64,000 bases of DNA from the NCBI RefSeq assembly GCF_905475465.1, contig NC_062239.1, forward strand, positions 4,030,001 to 4,094,000. Direction: 5' to 3'. Shown in pieces: positions 42,601-47,580 of this stretch. A program made the position numbers and the translations under genes. Under the pieces are notes generated by a model. That model was not told the origin of the DNA, searched no databases, and was given only the letters and a program-made list of their open reading frames with translations. The stretch is from Pieris napi. Its lineage: Eukaryota > Arthropoda > Insecta > Lepidoptera > Pieridae. Within the stretch, counting starts at the first letter, position 1. The number at the start of each line of letters is the position of its first letter.

Positions 42601-45600
42601 CACCGCTATATAGAGAGTTCAAGTAAAAGTTTTTTGGTAATAAATTGATTTTATATCGTCAAGTTTCTTTAAGTTGTAAAGTTGACTTCAATAGCTATTC
42701 TATGTGAAATGGAGTAACTTCTGCTGTTTTGTTGTATACAATATGTTCCATTAATTGGGGTATACGTTTTACATGTTTGTGATACTGTCTCGGGGCTTTC
42801 AGTAGTTTCCTGAACAACACAATTCAATTTTTTAATACAATTATATAATGGCTTTCAATAGGCTATTTGACAGCATTTTAAAAACCATTAGATTATTTAT
42901 TAGTGTCTATATAACCTGTACAATTTGTTACTTTTAGTTCTATAAAGCTTTTAATTTAAATGGAACATTCATATATTTCGAACATTTCTCTTGGCAAGAC
43001 ACTCATACTTGTAAACACGTAAAACAAATTTGACCTGTTAATTATCATTGTTAAATTACACAAATACACATATATTTCGATCAAAATCAGTCTTCGGCGG
43101 AATTAAACTCCCAGAATCTTAAGGATCATATTGGCAAAACATCTAATCCTAATATAGGTCAGTGGAGTTGTTTTTCTCTATATAATTTTTTAAAGCCATG
43201 TTTTATACGGATTACTCTCAGAAACACTTTTTTTTCATACTGTCAAATAGCCCATTGTGTTGAAATTTTACAAAAGTCAAAATCATTTGTTCATATAGGT
43301 AATACAATGTATACTTATTAACGTCAAAAAAGTCGTCAAATACGTACCATAATTAAAATAACCTTAAATCAAAGTTGAGCTTAATAACTTCAGAGTAATA
43401 AATATTTAGACTCGCTCGCCCCTGGCGTACTATCGAGGCTCGTGATCTAGTGAATATTATTGTATTATTTATCTACATAAGTACAACATGTTAATTAATT
43501 TTATTTTGTACCTTTGTAACAAACTGCTTGAACTGCCACGTCACTCCCCCAGTACTTAAGATATTTAATAAGCCACTGAAATTTAGATAATTTAGTCGAG
43601 TCCGGAGGCTTCGGATGAAAACTTTTTGTCATAATTTATAAACTCGAGCCCGTTAACAATGAGAAAAGTATTCGAATCTCCGGACTTTTCAGTCGCAGTA
43701 ATTTAAAAATATTTTAATAATAAAGAAAGGTGTTCATTGTTATTTACCTTAGATAGTTATATTTTTAAATTACTGAGGTTAATTCCACGATACTTGTGTA
43801 TTTTGTTATATCGGCAAAATTAAGAGCTAGGAACAAGTGCAATTACATAATTTTATATTGTGTATTACAAAACGTCCATTTTGCTTGAATAACGCCCATG
43901 GGCCACATAAAATAGACCAAATCTGTTTGCTCCCGAGGAGACGATGAACTAAAAACTGTAGTAAAGATTCATAAGTTTCGGGAAGAGACCTACCCGCAAA
44001 ATTACGTTTCAAAATTTGAACAAATATTATTGGAACGAAATCTTTCTCCTAATTTTTTCGTTGGAAGAGCTAAGAAAAATTTGCGTTTTTGTGTGGCCCA
44101 AGGTGTATTAATAGAGGACAGTAGAAAATTGTGGAAGTAGTTATAATGTAGCATAATAATAAATAGATATTCTGTGGTACTTAATGTAAGTCACGTATCG
44201 ATACTTCTATATCCATTTTATGAATAATTTAATCAAATGTAAAATTTATTTGTAATCATTGACCTGGATATAGACTAGTAAATAGTTATTCCGTGTTTAA
44301 ATCAATTTACATACATTTTTCCTACTGTTAACAATAATATTTTTATTATATAAGCTTAATCATATTTTATTTTATATAAAAAAATACGCCTTAGGTGGGC
44401 AGGCAAATGAACATAATAGGGCCCTTGGAAAAATACTTTGCGTCAGACGTGATCACGTGACATAATACAACCACAGAAATGACACGAGCTCACGCTTGGT
44501 CACGTGACCATTACCATAAAAATCAAATTCGAATTTCGGTTAATGTTATTGGGTCACTGTCGTAATGTATTTGTTCAAGGCCCACAGCATATTTTATAAA
44601 ATCACAAAGATTTTAATAATAATAAAATTTGGTTAACGAAAATCGGTTCGTACTTATGAACCCCATATTTATTAAGTTAAATATTTTCAATAGGTCAATA
44701 TGTTTACATATTTTACAATAGGTCAAATTTACAACTGAACAATGAAGTGTTAAGTTTATAGATTCTTTTATTTGCCATTAACCAAAGAGCACAAATTACG
44801 ATGCCAAATGTTCGCATTTACATCTTTCAATCATTAAATATTAGTGTTTAATCGTTGATCTGATAGCGCAGTGTGGATATTTTACATTCGCTCAAACTTA
44901 TTTTAAACATTAATTTTAAGTAAAATATCTTCAGCGCGCTGTGTGGAATCATACATATCGTTTATAATAAGTTAAAGGGGATTTTGTTAGGCGGATAAGT
45001 TCGTGTTATATAGGCTTTATATGTGATGGCCTGTGCACTTTACATTTTCTCGAATATAAATCTTAATAAATTTCTTTACATTATCAAAGCCATCCATTAT
45101 TATATGTTTGCAGTTCAAATGATAGGAAAAGATACTTAACAATCGTCAATATATCAGATCGCTAAAGACTATTTTTATATCAGCGGTCTTGGCAGATTTA
45201 TAAAGGATGGGAAGTGGAGAATCGACCGGTCGGGTTTAAATTGCGATCGTGTATCAACCTTACGTACGTGACCCTCGCTTTATTTCCACCTCAAATTACA
45301 TTTTTCTTATAAAACCTTTTTTTGTTGTCTTCGGATTTTACCTCGCACATGCTTAACATGTCGAACAACTTATCAATTGGTTCGTGTTTGCATAACATTG
45401 GAAATTTACCTTTTTATGACTTAATAAAATCGAGATTGTAAAAGTAAACAGGCTGTTACAGAGATGAATATTATTAGTTCCAGAAACATAATAAATACTG
45501 CATAATGTGGTTGTGATCATATTGGTGATTGCCAATCCATATATATGTGAAAATTAACTGTACATAATAAGTAGATAATGGTAAAATAAAATTTGGAGAC

Positions 45601-47086
45601 TTGTACAAATTGCTCATTAATGTAAATTTTAAAACGACTGATCGATCAAGATTTCTCGTCGACTGCTAGTTAGTATAACTTAAATGGTCTAAATATGTAA
45701 AATTGTCTAGATGAGCCTAGAATAAAATGCTGTATCACGTTTTAATTATGTCGATGTACTAGAAGTTGTTAAGAATCCCATTTTTATAACAGTTTTGCTG
45801 TATACATGTAAAATTGTTCACCATTCGGTAGCTACCAAAATTGTATTTATAAATGTAAATGTTAAATTTGTATATATTGAACGTGATGTGGATGGAAATA
45901 TAATAAAAGAAAAACTTTTAATACAAAATCAATATAGATTTTCATTTAAGTTGAAGTCTTGTCTCTGATCAATGTCGGCAGTTAAATGTTGTATAAATCA
46001 AACTGACGTATAATTGTTATTAGTTTAACTTTAGAAATGTGTGATCAATGTTATTTGTTGCATGTCCCGCTTCGCTTGTTACGTGCTTAACATTCATAGT
46101 ATCTCCGCTTTCCGCTAAACTAATTCCTACTTCTAACAACTTTTGTTTCACATTCACGATTCATATCTAATTTTGCCCAGAATTTCCTGATTTCATTTAA
46201 TTTTGTGCACGTTCTTTCCGGCATGCAAGAAGCACTAGAGACGTCTGTTTGTTTTAAATCAACAAAATTATTTGAGATCAGTGACGAGATTTTACTAAAC
46301 GTTTCCCTTCAATTCCTGTTTTCATTGTCTGTGTCTACGAACTTGGAGCTGGAACTTCTGCATCATGCTGCCGACGCAAGTGCATGGAGGCTGGGACGGT
46401 GCTGGGTGGTGTCGGTATTCTTGTCCCATGTACTGATATACCTGTTCTCTCTCCCATTAGAATGCGCGAAGGGTTTGCACTTGTACGACGCTCGATGCTA
46501 TCAGAGTTGTCCGGACGGTACGTACGCGGGGGAAATACTGGAGCGTACTTCGAGGCGACGTAACCTTACAGTTTTGGAGGCTGGACCGCCTGTCATCAAG
46601 CGACAGGGTGATAACAAGCCGACAGCTTCGGAAGCCTTAGATATGGAACCGAATACAAACTACACCGCTCCCCTGATATGCCTGTCTTGTCACTACACCT
46701 GTGCTACGTGCGTTGGCCCGCACAATAGCCAATGCTCTTCCTGTTTGGATGATGCCCAAATCGTCAACTTAACAGATGCTGAACCTAAATTCTATTGCTA
46801 TCCAAACATAATCTTGCCTCAGCTAACTGACGCAAACTGGCAATATAAAGTTAACGTGATTCTCTCGATAGTTCTCTTTGTATGCGGTTTGTTTGTTTGT
46901 TATGTACTAAGCACGTGTTGGAAGAAGAAGTATGGTAGAAACAATTATAATAATAATATAAAGGTGGCGTATAAAGAATTGGCTGCAGATGATAAGCATC
47001 AAAGTGCTTTGGATGTTGAAGAAGAGATACACAAAGCTATTATTGACGGGAGTGATAGTGAATCGGATGATGATTTGCGTTTATAG
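12479..47086 (+). CDS. Fur1: Furin-like proprotein convertase Fur1, 5'-partial, two alternative tails
   Basis: Calcium-dependent serine endoprotease of the kexin/furin family. It cleaves secretory precursors after paired basic residues in the trans-Golgi network and at the cell surface. Shared exons: 12479-12656, 17055-17215, 18704-18832, 21327-21492, 26225-26397, 29047-29256, 31806-31944, 34759-34982, 35745-35884, 38288-38406. The long form adds 38869-39309 and 46461-47086 and gives 901 residues in this window. The short form adds 40002-40213 and 42338-42502 and gives 671 residues. All introns are GT-AG and all phases agree. Asp, His, oxyanion Asn and Ser are present in order, then a P domain with RRGDL. 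The start codon, signal peptide and first part of the prodomain are missing and are probably upstream of the window. The symbol Fur1, rather than Fur2, rests on the short Cys region; Fur2 carries a long series of Cys repeats. Confidence 0.9.
12674..13320 (-). mobile_element. LINE 3' tail interrupted by another repeat
   Basis: Inverted LINE-tail text at 12674-12715 (ccaacgggctggaggctcatc) and at 13266-13320 (acaccgccgcccatggacac) appears to be one tail split by a second repeat at 12730-13162. The second repeat starts ctagctgcccccgcgaac and contains the stretch tagccgattctcagacttac, which recurs exactly at 40451. The LINE tail begins only about 18 bases after the Fur1 donor site. Confidence 0.5.
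14571..14717 (-). repeat. Direct repeat of the gaagttatacttc family
   Basis: The about 35-base text 'aatttttccctaacgcgcc' plus 'aaaagaagtataacttc' occurs at 14571-14605 and again at 14682-14717, with a start-to-start spacing of 111 bases. The same text in the other orientation is at 6725-6760. Confidence 0.6.
15491..15655 (+). mobile_element. 3' end of a LINE with tail
   Basis: Encodes TTTMWNQLPTEVF, a broken stretch, then DLGAFKKRLHT and a stop. This is a typical end of a non-LTR retrotransposon ORF2. It is followed by the 'aaaaggccggcaacgcactcg' tail. It is dead, with a stop inside the fragment. It lies in the intron before 17055. Confidence 0.6.
16303..16725. mobile_element. MITE-like element with palindromic ends
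   Basis: Left end gaagtgaaacttctttaggc. The right end read in reverse is gaagtgaaacttctttggc. The core GAAGTGAAACTTC is itself palindromic. The inside is AT-rich and non-coding. It is related to the fragments at 6725 and 14571. Confidence 0.5.
16880..16970 (+). repeat. Diverged LINE 3'-tail fragment
   Basis: Carries 'acatctcacttaacatcag' and a weak match to the rest of the tail ('gtgttctgttctctataaa'). Confidence 0.35.
17055..17215 (+). CDS. Fur1: Fur1 shared exon: linker to catalytic domain
   Basis: Acceptor 'atttacag', donor 'gtaagt', phase 1 in and 0 out, 53 codons. It encodes a Ser/Lys/Arg-rich stretch with ATKRE and SKREL, two further dibasic sites. It then gives NDPKWPHMWYL, the conserved entry to the kexin-type catalytic domain (DPK-P-QWYL in vertebrate furin). 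About 54 residues lie between the RKKR site and NDPKW. In human furin this stretch is only about ten residues, so the mature N-terminus is extended. Confidence 0.93.
18704..18832 (+). CDS. Fur1: Fur1 shared exon: catalytic Asp
   Basis: Acceptor 'taattttag', donor 'gtaagt', phase 0 in and out, 43 codons. It reads NRGGGLDMNVIPAWREGVTG and then VVVTILDDGLETDHPDI. The first Asp of DDGLE is the Asp of the Asp-His-Ser triad. The surrounding pattern is diagnostic of subtilisin/kexin enzymes of the furin branch. Confidence 0.96.
19830..19990 (-). mobile_element. LINE ORF2 C-terminal fragment, decayed
   Basis: On the minus strand, broken pieces such as GIKEIAWKEWKIVALELL and HERKIGRI precede a stretch giving tactacttgacctccgaagg on the + strand. 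This resembles the last part of an RTE-like LINE ORF2 and its 3' UTR. The assignment is by general resemblance only. Confidence 0.4.
19993..20046. repeat. Hairpin, 13-bp perfect core
   Basis: aggtacttaattg (20005-20017), loop atta, then caattaagtacct (20022-20034). The stem continues outward imperfectly with aataataatt paired to aattattatt. It lies in the intron after 18832. Confidence 0.6.
20540..20703 (-). repeat. Diverged tRNA-derived SINE
   Basis: Contains 'gtgtctgacacatttgagat', 'caccggacgagcaagtgtt' and 'aagccacgaggctaatactgc', in the same order as the other SINE copies on the minus strand but strongly decayed. Confidence 0.55.
21327..21492 (+). CDS. Fur1: Fur1 shared exon: catalytic His
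   Basis: Acceptor 'aattttcag', donor 'gtatgt', phase 0 in and 1 out, 55 codons. It begins DPMASYDVNSHDSDPQPRYD, the calcium-binding and structural loop after the Asp box. It then carries SNRHGTRCAGEVAA, whose His is the second triad residue. It ends AYEASVG, joined by phase to GVRMLDG of the next exon. Confidence 0.96.
21519..21550. repeat. AT microsatellite and T run
   Basis: About ten TA units followed by ten T bases, close to the donor of the preceding Fur1 exon. Confidence 0.7.
21551..21665 (-). repeat. LINE 3'-tail fragment, inverted
   Basis: Text 'gcaggaggctcatctgatg', 'taccgccgtccatggacac' and 'ctcgcgagtgcgttgccggcc' is the reverse complement of the LINE tail seen at 15600. Confidence 0.65.
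21955..22144 (-). repeat. tRNA-derived SINE
   Basis: One of the better preserved copies. Read on the minus strand it has 'gtgttggcctagtggcttca', then 'aggtcgtaggatcgatcccc' with a B-box-like core, then 'gcaccaatggacat'. It ends near 'ctgtcaggcacattagg'-type text. It lies antisense in a Fur1 intron. Confidence 0.75.
23251..24351. mobile_element. Foldback/long-TIR transposon, about 1.1 kb
   Basis: The left arm 23251-23570 and right arm 24021-24351 are near-identical inverted copies of about 320-330 bases. Both ends read TCCGGTCAA inward. Shared landmarks include 'ggttacaataattcgcac', 'aaatgtgaaaagtcctcatc' and 'gttgaaagagttgtaatcgtc'. The central 450 bases show no coding signal. It is a non-autonomous element inside the Fur1 intron between 21492 and 26225. 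A transcript through it would form a very long hairpin. Confidence 0.85.
25541..25685 (+). repeat. Dispersed repeat, copy 1
   Basis: Shares 'gagactgtaagtagtgttat', 'atccttattagtaaataagg' and 'ggctagatcgtaatgttcca' with 31349-31512. Family unknown. Confidence 0.65.
26225..26397 (+). CDS. Fur1: Fur1 shared exon: catalytic domain centre
   Basis: Acceptor 'atttcag', donor 'gtagga', phase 1 in and 0 out, 57 codons. It encodes GVRMLDGDVTDAVEA, then VDIYSASWGPDDDGKTVDGP and RAFIEGVNK. The SWGPDDDGKT-DGPG stretch is a hallmark of furin-type enzymes and contributes acidic residues to the substrate-binding groove and a calcium site. Confidence 0.96.
29047..29256 (+). CDS. Fur1: Fur1 shared exon: oxyanion-hole Asn
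   Basis: Acceptor 'cctttacag', donor 'gtgagc', phase 0 in and out, 70 codons. It encodes GRNGKGSIFVWASGNGG, whose Asn in SGNGG forms the oxyanion hole. It continues with DNCNCDGYTNSIWTLSISSA and VPWYSEMCSSTLAATYSSG, both strongly conserved in furins, with the expected Cys pattern. Confidence 0.96.
29592..29735 (+). repeat. tRNA-derived SINE, sense orientation
   Basis: Reads 'cctagcggcttgagcgtgta', then 'ctcatccctaaggtcg', then the B-box-like ggttcgaaccccgg, then 'ctgtgcactaatggac'. It is the only copy in the window on the + strand. Confidence 0.7.
30395..30488 (+). repeat. LINE 3'-tail fragment
   Basis: 'aaaaggccggcaccgcactt' followed by 'gggcggtatcatttaccatg' and 'aggtgagcctcctgtccg', a diverged copy of the tail at 15595. 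Confidence 0.6.
31349..31512 (+). repeat. Dispersed repeat, copy 2
   Basis: See 25541-25685. This copy has an extra short segment 'aaatttgcttattagtcttt' between the shared blocks. Confidence 0.65.
31806..31944 (+). CDS. Fur1: Fur1 shared exon: catalytic Ser
   Basis: Acceptor 'tcgtctag', donor 'gtaagt', phase 0 in and 1 out, 46 codons. It encodes VVTTDLHHTCTTSHTGTSAS, where the Ser after GT is the nucleophile of the triad. APLAAGICALALQANKELTW and RDMQHI follow. The pattern fits furin residues around the active Ser nearly position by position. Confidence 0.96.
33465..33892 (+). mobile_element. Helitron-like element, non-autonomous
   Basis: It begins TCTATATATATAAAAATGAA directly after an A and ends CTAG directly before a T. 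This matches the Helitron rule of TC at the start, CTRR at the end and insertion between A and T. A small CTGTC...GACAG pairing lies just before the end. There is no coding region. It sits in the Fur1 intron after 31944. Confidence 0.6.
34759..34982 (+). CDS. Fur1: Fur1 shared exon: end of catalytic, start of P domain
   Basis: Acceptor 'gtgaacag' with a weak pyrimidine tract, donor 'gttagt', phase 1 in and 0 out, 74 codons. It encodes VRTARPERL, EWRVNGVGRNVSHSFGYGLL and DAAGMVRLARSWKTVPPQRR. The NGVGR-VSH-(Y/F)GYGLLDA block closes the catalytic domain in furins. The rest begins the P (homo B) domain, needed for folding and calcium/pH dependence. Confidence 0.95.
35745..35884 (+). CDS. Fur1: Fur1 shared exon: P domain with RRGDL
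   Basis: Acceptor 'tttatttcag', donor 'gtaaca', phase 0 in and 2 out, 46 codons plus two bases. It encodes LDVSACPGVNYLEHVQARVS, then LSATRRGDLRITLTSPAGT. RRGDL is the conserved RGD motif of the furin P domain. Confidence 0.95.
36028..37030 (+). pseudogene. Decayed LINE reverse transcriptase
   Basis: Pieces of a non-LTR reverse transcriptase in shifting frames: NYCPISLLPTL near 36050, HLAKAFDTVSRSLLLVKLE near 36265 (motif A, with the usual Asp before LAKAFD replaced by His), RWFQSYLSNRK near 36345, MPQGSV near 36430, LISFADDTAILF near 36515 (motif C) and SILSYCISVWGEA near 36910. Several stops and frameshifts show it is dead. The overall text fits the CR1/Jockey group. It lies in the Fur1 intron after 35884. 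Confidence 0.8.
37859..38091 (-). repeat. tRNA-derived SINE
   Basis: Read on the minus strand: 'gttggcctagtggcttcaac', 'gtgtgactctcagccttgtg', then a body with 'catcgtgaggaaaccggcat'. It ends near 'aaaaaggttgtggc'. It is antisense to Fur1 in the intron before 38288. Confidence 0.7.
38288..38406 (+). CDS. Fur1: Fur1 shared exon: P domain core, last common exon
   Basis: Acceptor 'atttccag', donor 'gtatgt', phase 2 in and 1 out, 39 complete codons. It encodes QHDLSRSGFNSWPFMSVHMW, then GESPLGEWLLEV. This matches the furin block 'GF-(D/N)W-FM-(T/V)H-WGE-P-G-W-L-V'. It leaves one base (G), which both exon A (GT) and exon B (CG) complete in frame. Confidence 0.94.
38869..39309 (+). CDS. Fur1: Fur1 alternative exon A: P-domain end plus basic linker
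   Basis: Acceptor 'taccatag', donor 'gtacat', phase 1 in and 1 out, 441 bases (divisible by three). It opens with RATLQDWSLTFYGTSVPAAK, the last strand of the P domain. About 120 residues of low-complexity, basic linker follow, including GRKNKGK, VKRKKNKNSKNPNRN and ADARGRK. The basic clusters could be cleavage sites for the enzyme itself. In frame it joins 46461 (G+AA, Glu), giving the long tail. Because it is phase-neutral it could also be skipped, or joined to exon B, without a frameshift. If the donor is ignored the frame runs on to a TGA ending at 39452. Confidence 0.9.
40002..40213 (+). CDS. Fur1: Fur1 alternative exon B: second P-domain end
   Basis: Acceptor 'aaattacag', donor 'gtaagt', phase 1 in and 0 out, 70 codons. 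It opens with GPLSQWELIFYGTETPPQDN, which aligns with the first part of exon A (W-L-FYGT-P-ND), so the two look like an ancient exon duplication. The rest is a Pro- and acid-rich linker with PEPPEEPKHN and DDDLALVWHDSHA, very unlike the basic linker of exon A. Its end phase fits the short last exon at 42338 and not the exon at 46461. Confidence 0.9.
40290..40575 (+). repeat. Dispersed repeat beginning ctagctgacccggcaa
   Basis: Third copy of the repeat at 1628 and 12730. It shares 'tagccgattctcagacttac' plus 'tgaatatgc' with the copy at 12730-13162. Confidence 0.6.
40577..40612. repeat. Perfect 15-bp hairpin
   Basis: aatataaaaatctgt, six-base loop cccata, then acagatttttatatt. It stands just after the dispersed repeat in the intron between exon B and the short last exon. 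Confidence 0.65.
41559..41970. mobile_element. MITE-like element, 412 bp
   Basis: The left end ggaattacattaagaaatta and the right end, read in reverse, ggaattacattacaaaatta are followed in both arms by gtg(a/g)catg. The inside has no coding signal. It lies between exon B and the short last exon. Confidence 0.65.
42338..42502 (+). CDS. Fur1: Fur1 short last exon: single membrane anchor
   Basis: Acceptor 'gacttgcag', phase 0, 54 codons and a TAG at 42500-42502. It begins IREESPGNGMAG and then has a hydrophobic run CLGLCLLVLILTAADAYLTL, ending GISLGRGR. The run could be a membrane anchor with almost no cytosolic tail, or a signal for lipid anchoring. The furin acidic and tyrosine sorting signals are absent. 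A poly(A) signal follows at 42639. The exon is supported by phase, acceptor and hydrophobic run, but without a transcript it is less certain than the shared exons. Confidence 0.78.
   Translation: MREESPGNGMAGSGCATHAVQAPHRCLGLCLLVLILTAADAYLTLTGISLGRGR
42639..42644 (+). promoter_or_regulatory. Poly(A) signal for the short Fur1 form
   Basis: AATAAA about 137 bases after the short-form stop codon. Confidence 0.5.
42856..43257. mobile_element. MITE-like element, 402 bp
   Basis: The left end is caataggctatttgacag. The right end read in reverse is caatgggctatttgacag. The inside is non-coding. Confidence 0.55.
43831..44140 (+). pseudogene. Unknown protein fragment in two frames with poly(A) signal
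   Basis: One frame is open at 43831-43947 and contains TKRPFCLNNAHGPHKIDQI. A second frame is open at 43916-44137 and contains RGDDELKTVVKIHKFREE, then YVSKFEQILLERNLSPNFF, and ends IEDSRKLWK with a TAG at 44138-44140. The two read as one protein if the frame shifts near 43935. AATAAA follows about 20 bases after the stop. This pattern suggests a retrocopy or a decayed last exon. I do not recognise the family. It lies inside the long Fur1 intron and is not furin-like. Confidence 0.45.
44418..44584. repeat. Possible small inverted-repeat element
   Basis: Left 'gggcccttgg' and right 'caaggccc' are inverted. Inside, gatcacgtgac and ggtcacgtgac form a second inverted pair. No coding signal. Confidence 0.4.
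46461..47086 (+). CDS. Fur1: Fur1 long last exon: Cys pairs, membrane span, sorting tail
   Basis: Acceptor 'ctcccattag', phase 1 in, ending at the TAG at 47084-47086. In order it encodes CAKGLHLYDARCYQSCPDGT (furin-type Cys motif), N-glycosylation sites NLTV, NYTA and NLTD, a second Cys cluster CLSCHYTCATCVGPHNSQC, the membrane span VILSIVLFVCGLFVCYVL, and a cytosolic tail of about 60 residues. The tail carries YKEL (a YxxL-type sorting signal, like YKGL of vertebrate furin) and the acidic, casein-kinase-2-type cluster SDSESDDD. These features fit cycling between trans-Golgi network, endosome and surface. The frame stays open upstream to 46205, so a longer exon cannot be excluded. Confidence 0.93.
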
Positions 47087-47580
47087 CGCCTGTTGACTTT
47101 TAAACGTGATTACTACGAATTAAATACTAATTTAAGTGAGTAACTTTAAATGTTTGAGATCACATTAATACTCAAAATGTCAAAATTTAATGCCATTGTT
47201 TCAAAGACACGATAGTTTTACTAACTAGACCATGCTATTTACTCGGGTCTACTAATTTTACGTCTACAAATCATTACAATCATTCTTTTTTACTTTCCAT
47301 ATCATTTATTTTAATAAGGAACTATTTCGTATCTTATACCTTTATTAATTTCTATAATCGCATTGGAATTTAACAAATGAATTTATTTATGACAGGAACA
47401 TGTGATTTTACACCGTCCACGATACTAACGCGTTCTATTCTTTTTCTTTAGTTTATAACGTATACTAAGTCAGTGATGCATAATACTTAATAATAATTTT
47501 GCTCAAGTGGCCATTTAGGTAAGTAGGCTGAGCTCCGGTGTAAATAATTGTGTATATAATAAATCAGTTCCTATTTTAAA
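47087..47580 (+). other. 3' UTR of the long Fur1 form
   Basis: AT-rich sequence after the stop codon. The first well-placed AATAAA is at 47558-47563, about 470 bases downstream, giving a plausible mRNA end near 47580. Confidence 0.5.
47558..47563 (+). promoter_or_regulatory. Poly(A) signal for the long Fur1 form
   Basis: AATAAA in 'gtatataataaatcagttcc', followed by a T-rich stretch. Confidence 0.55.
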
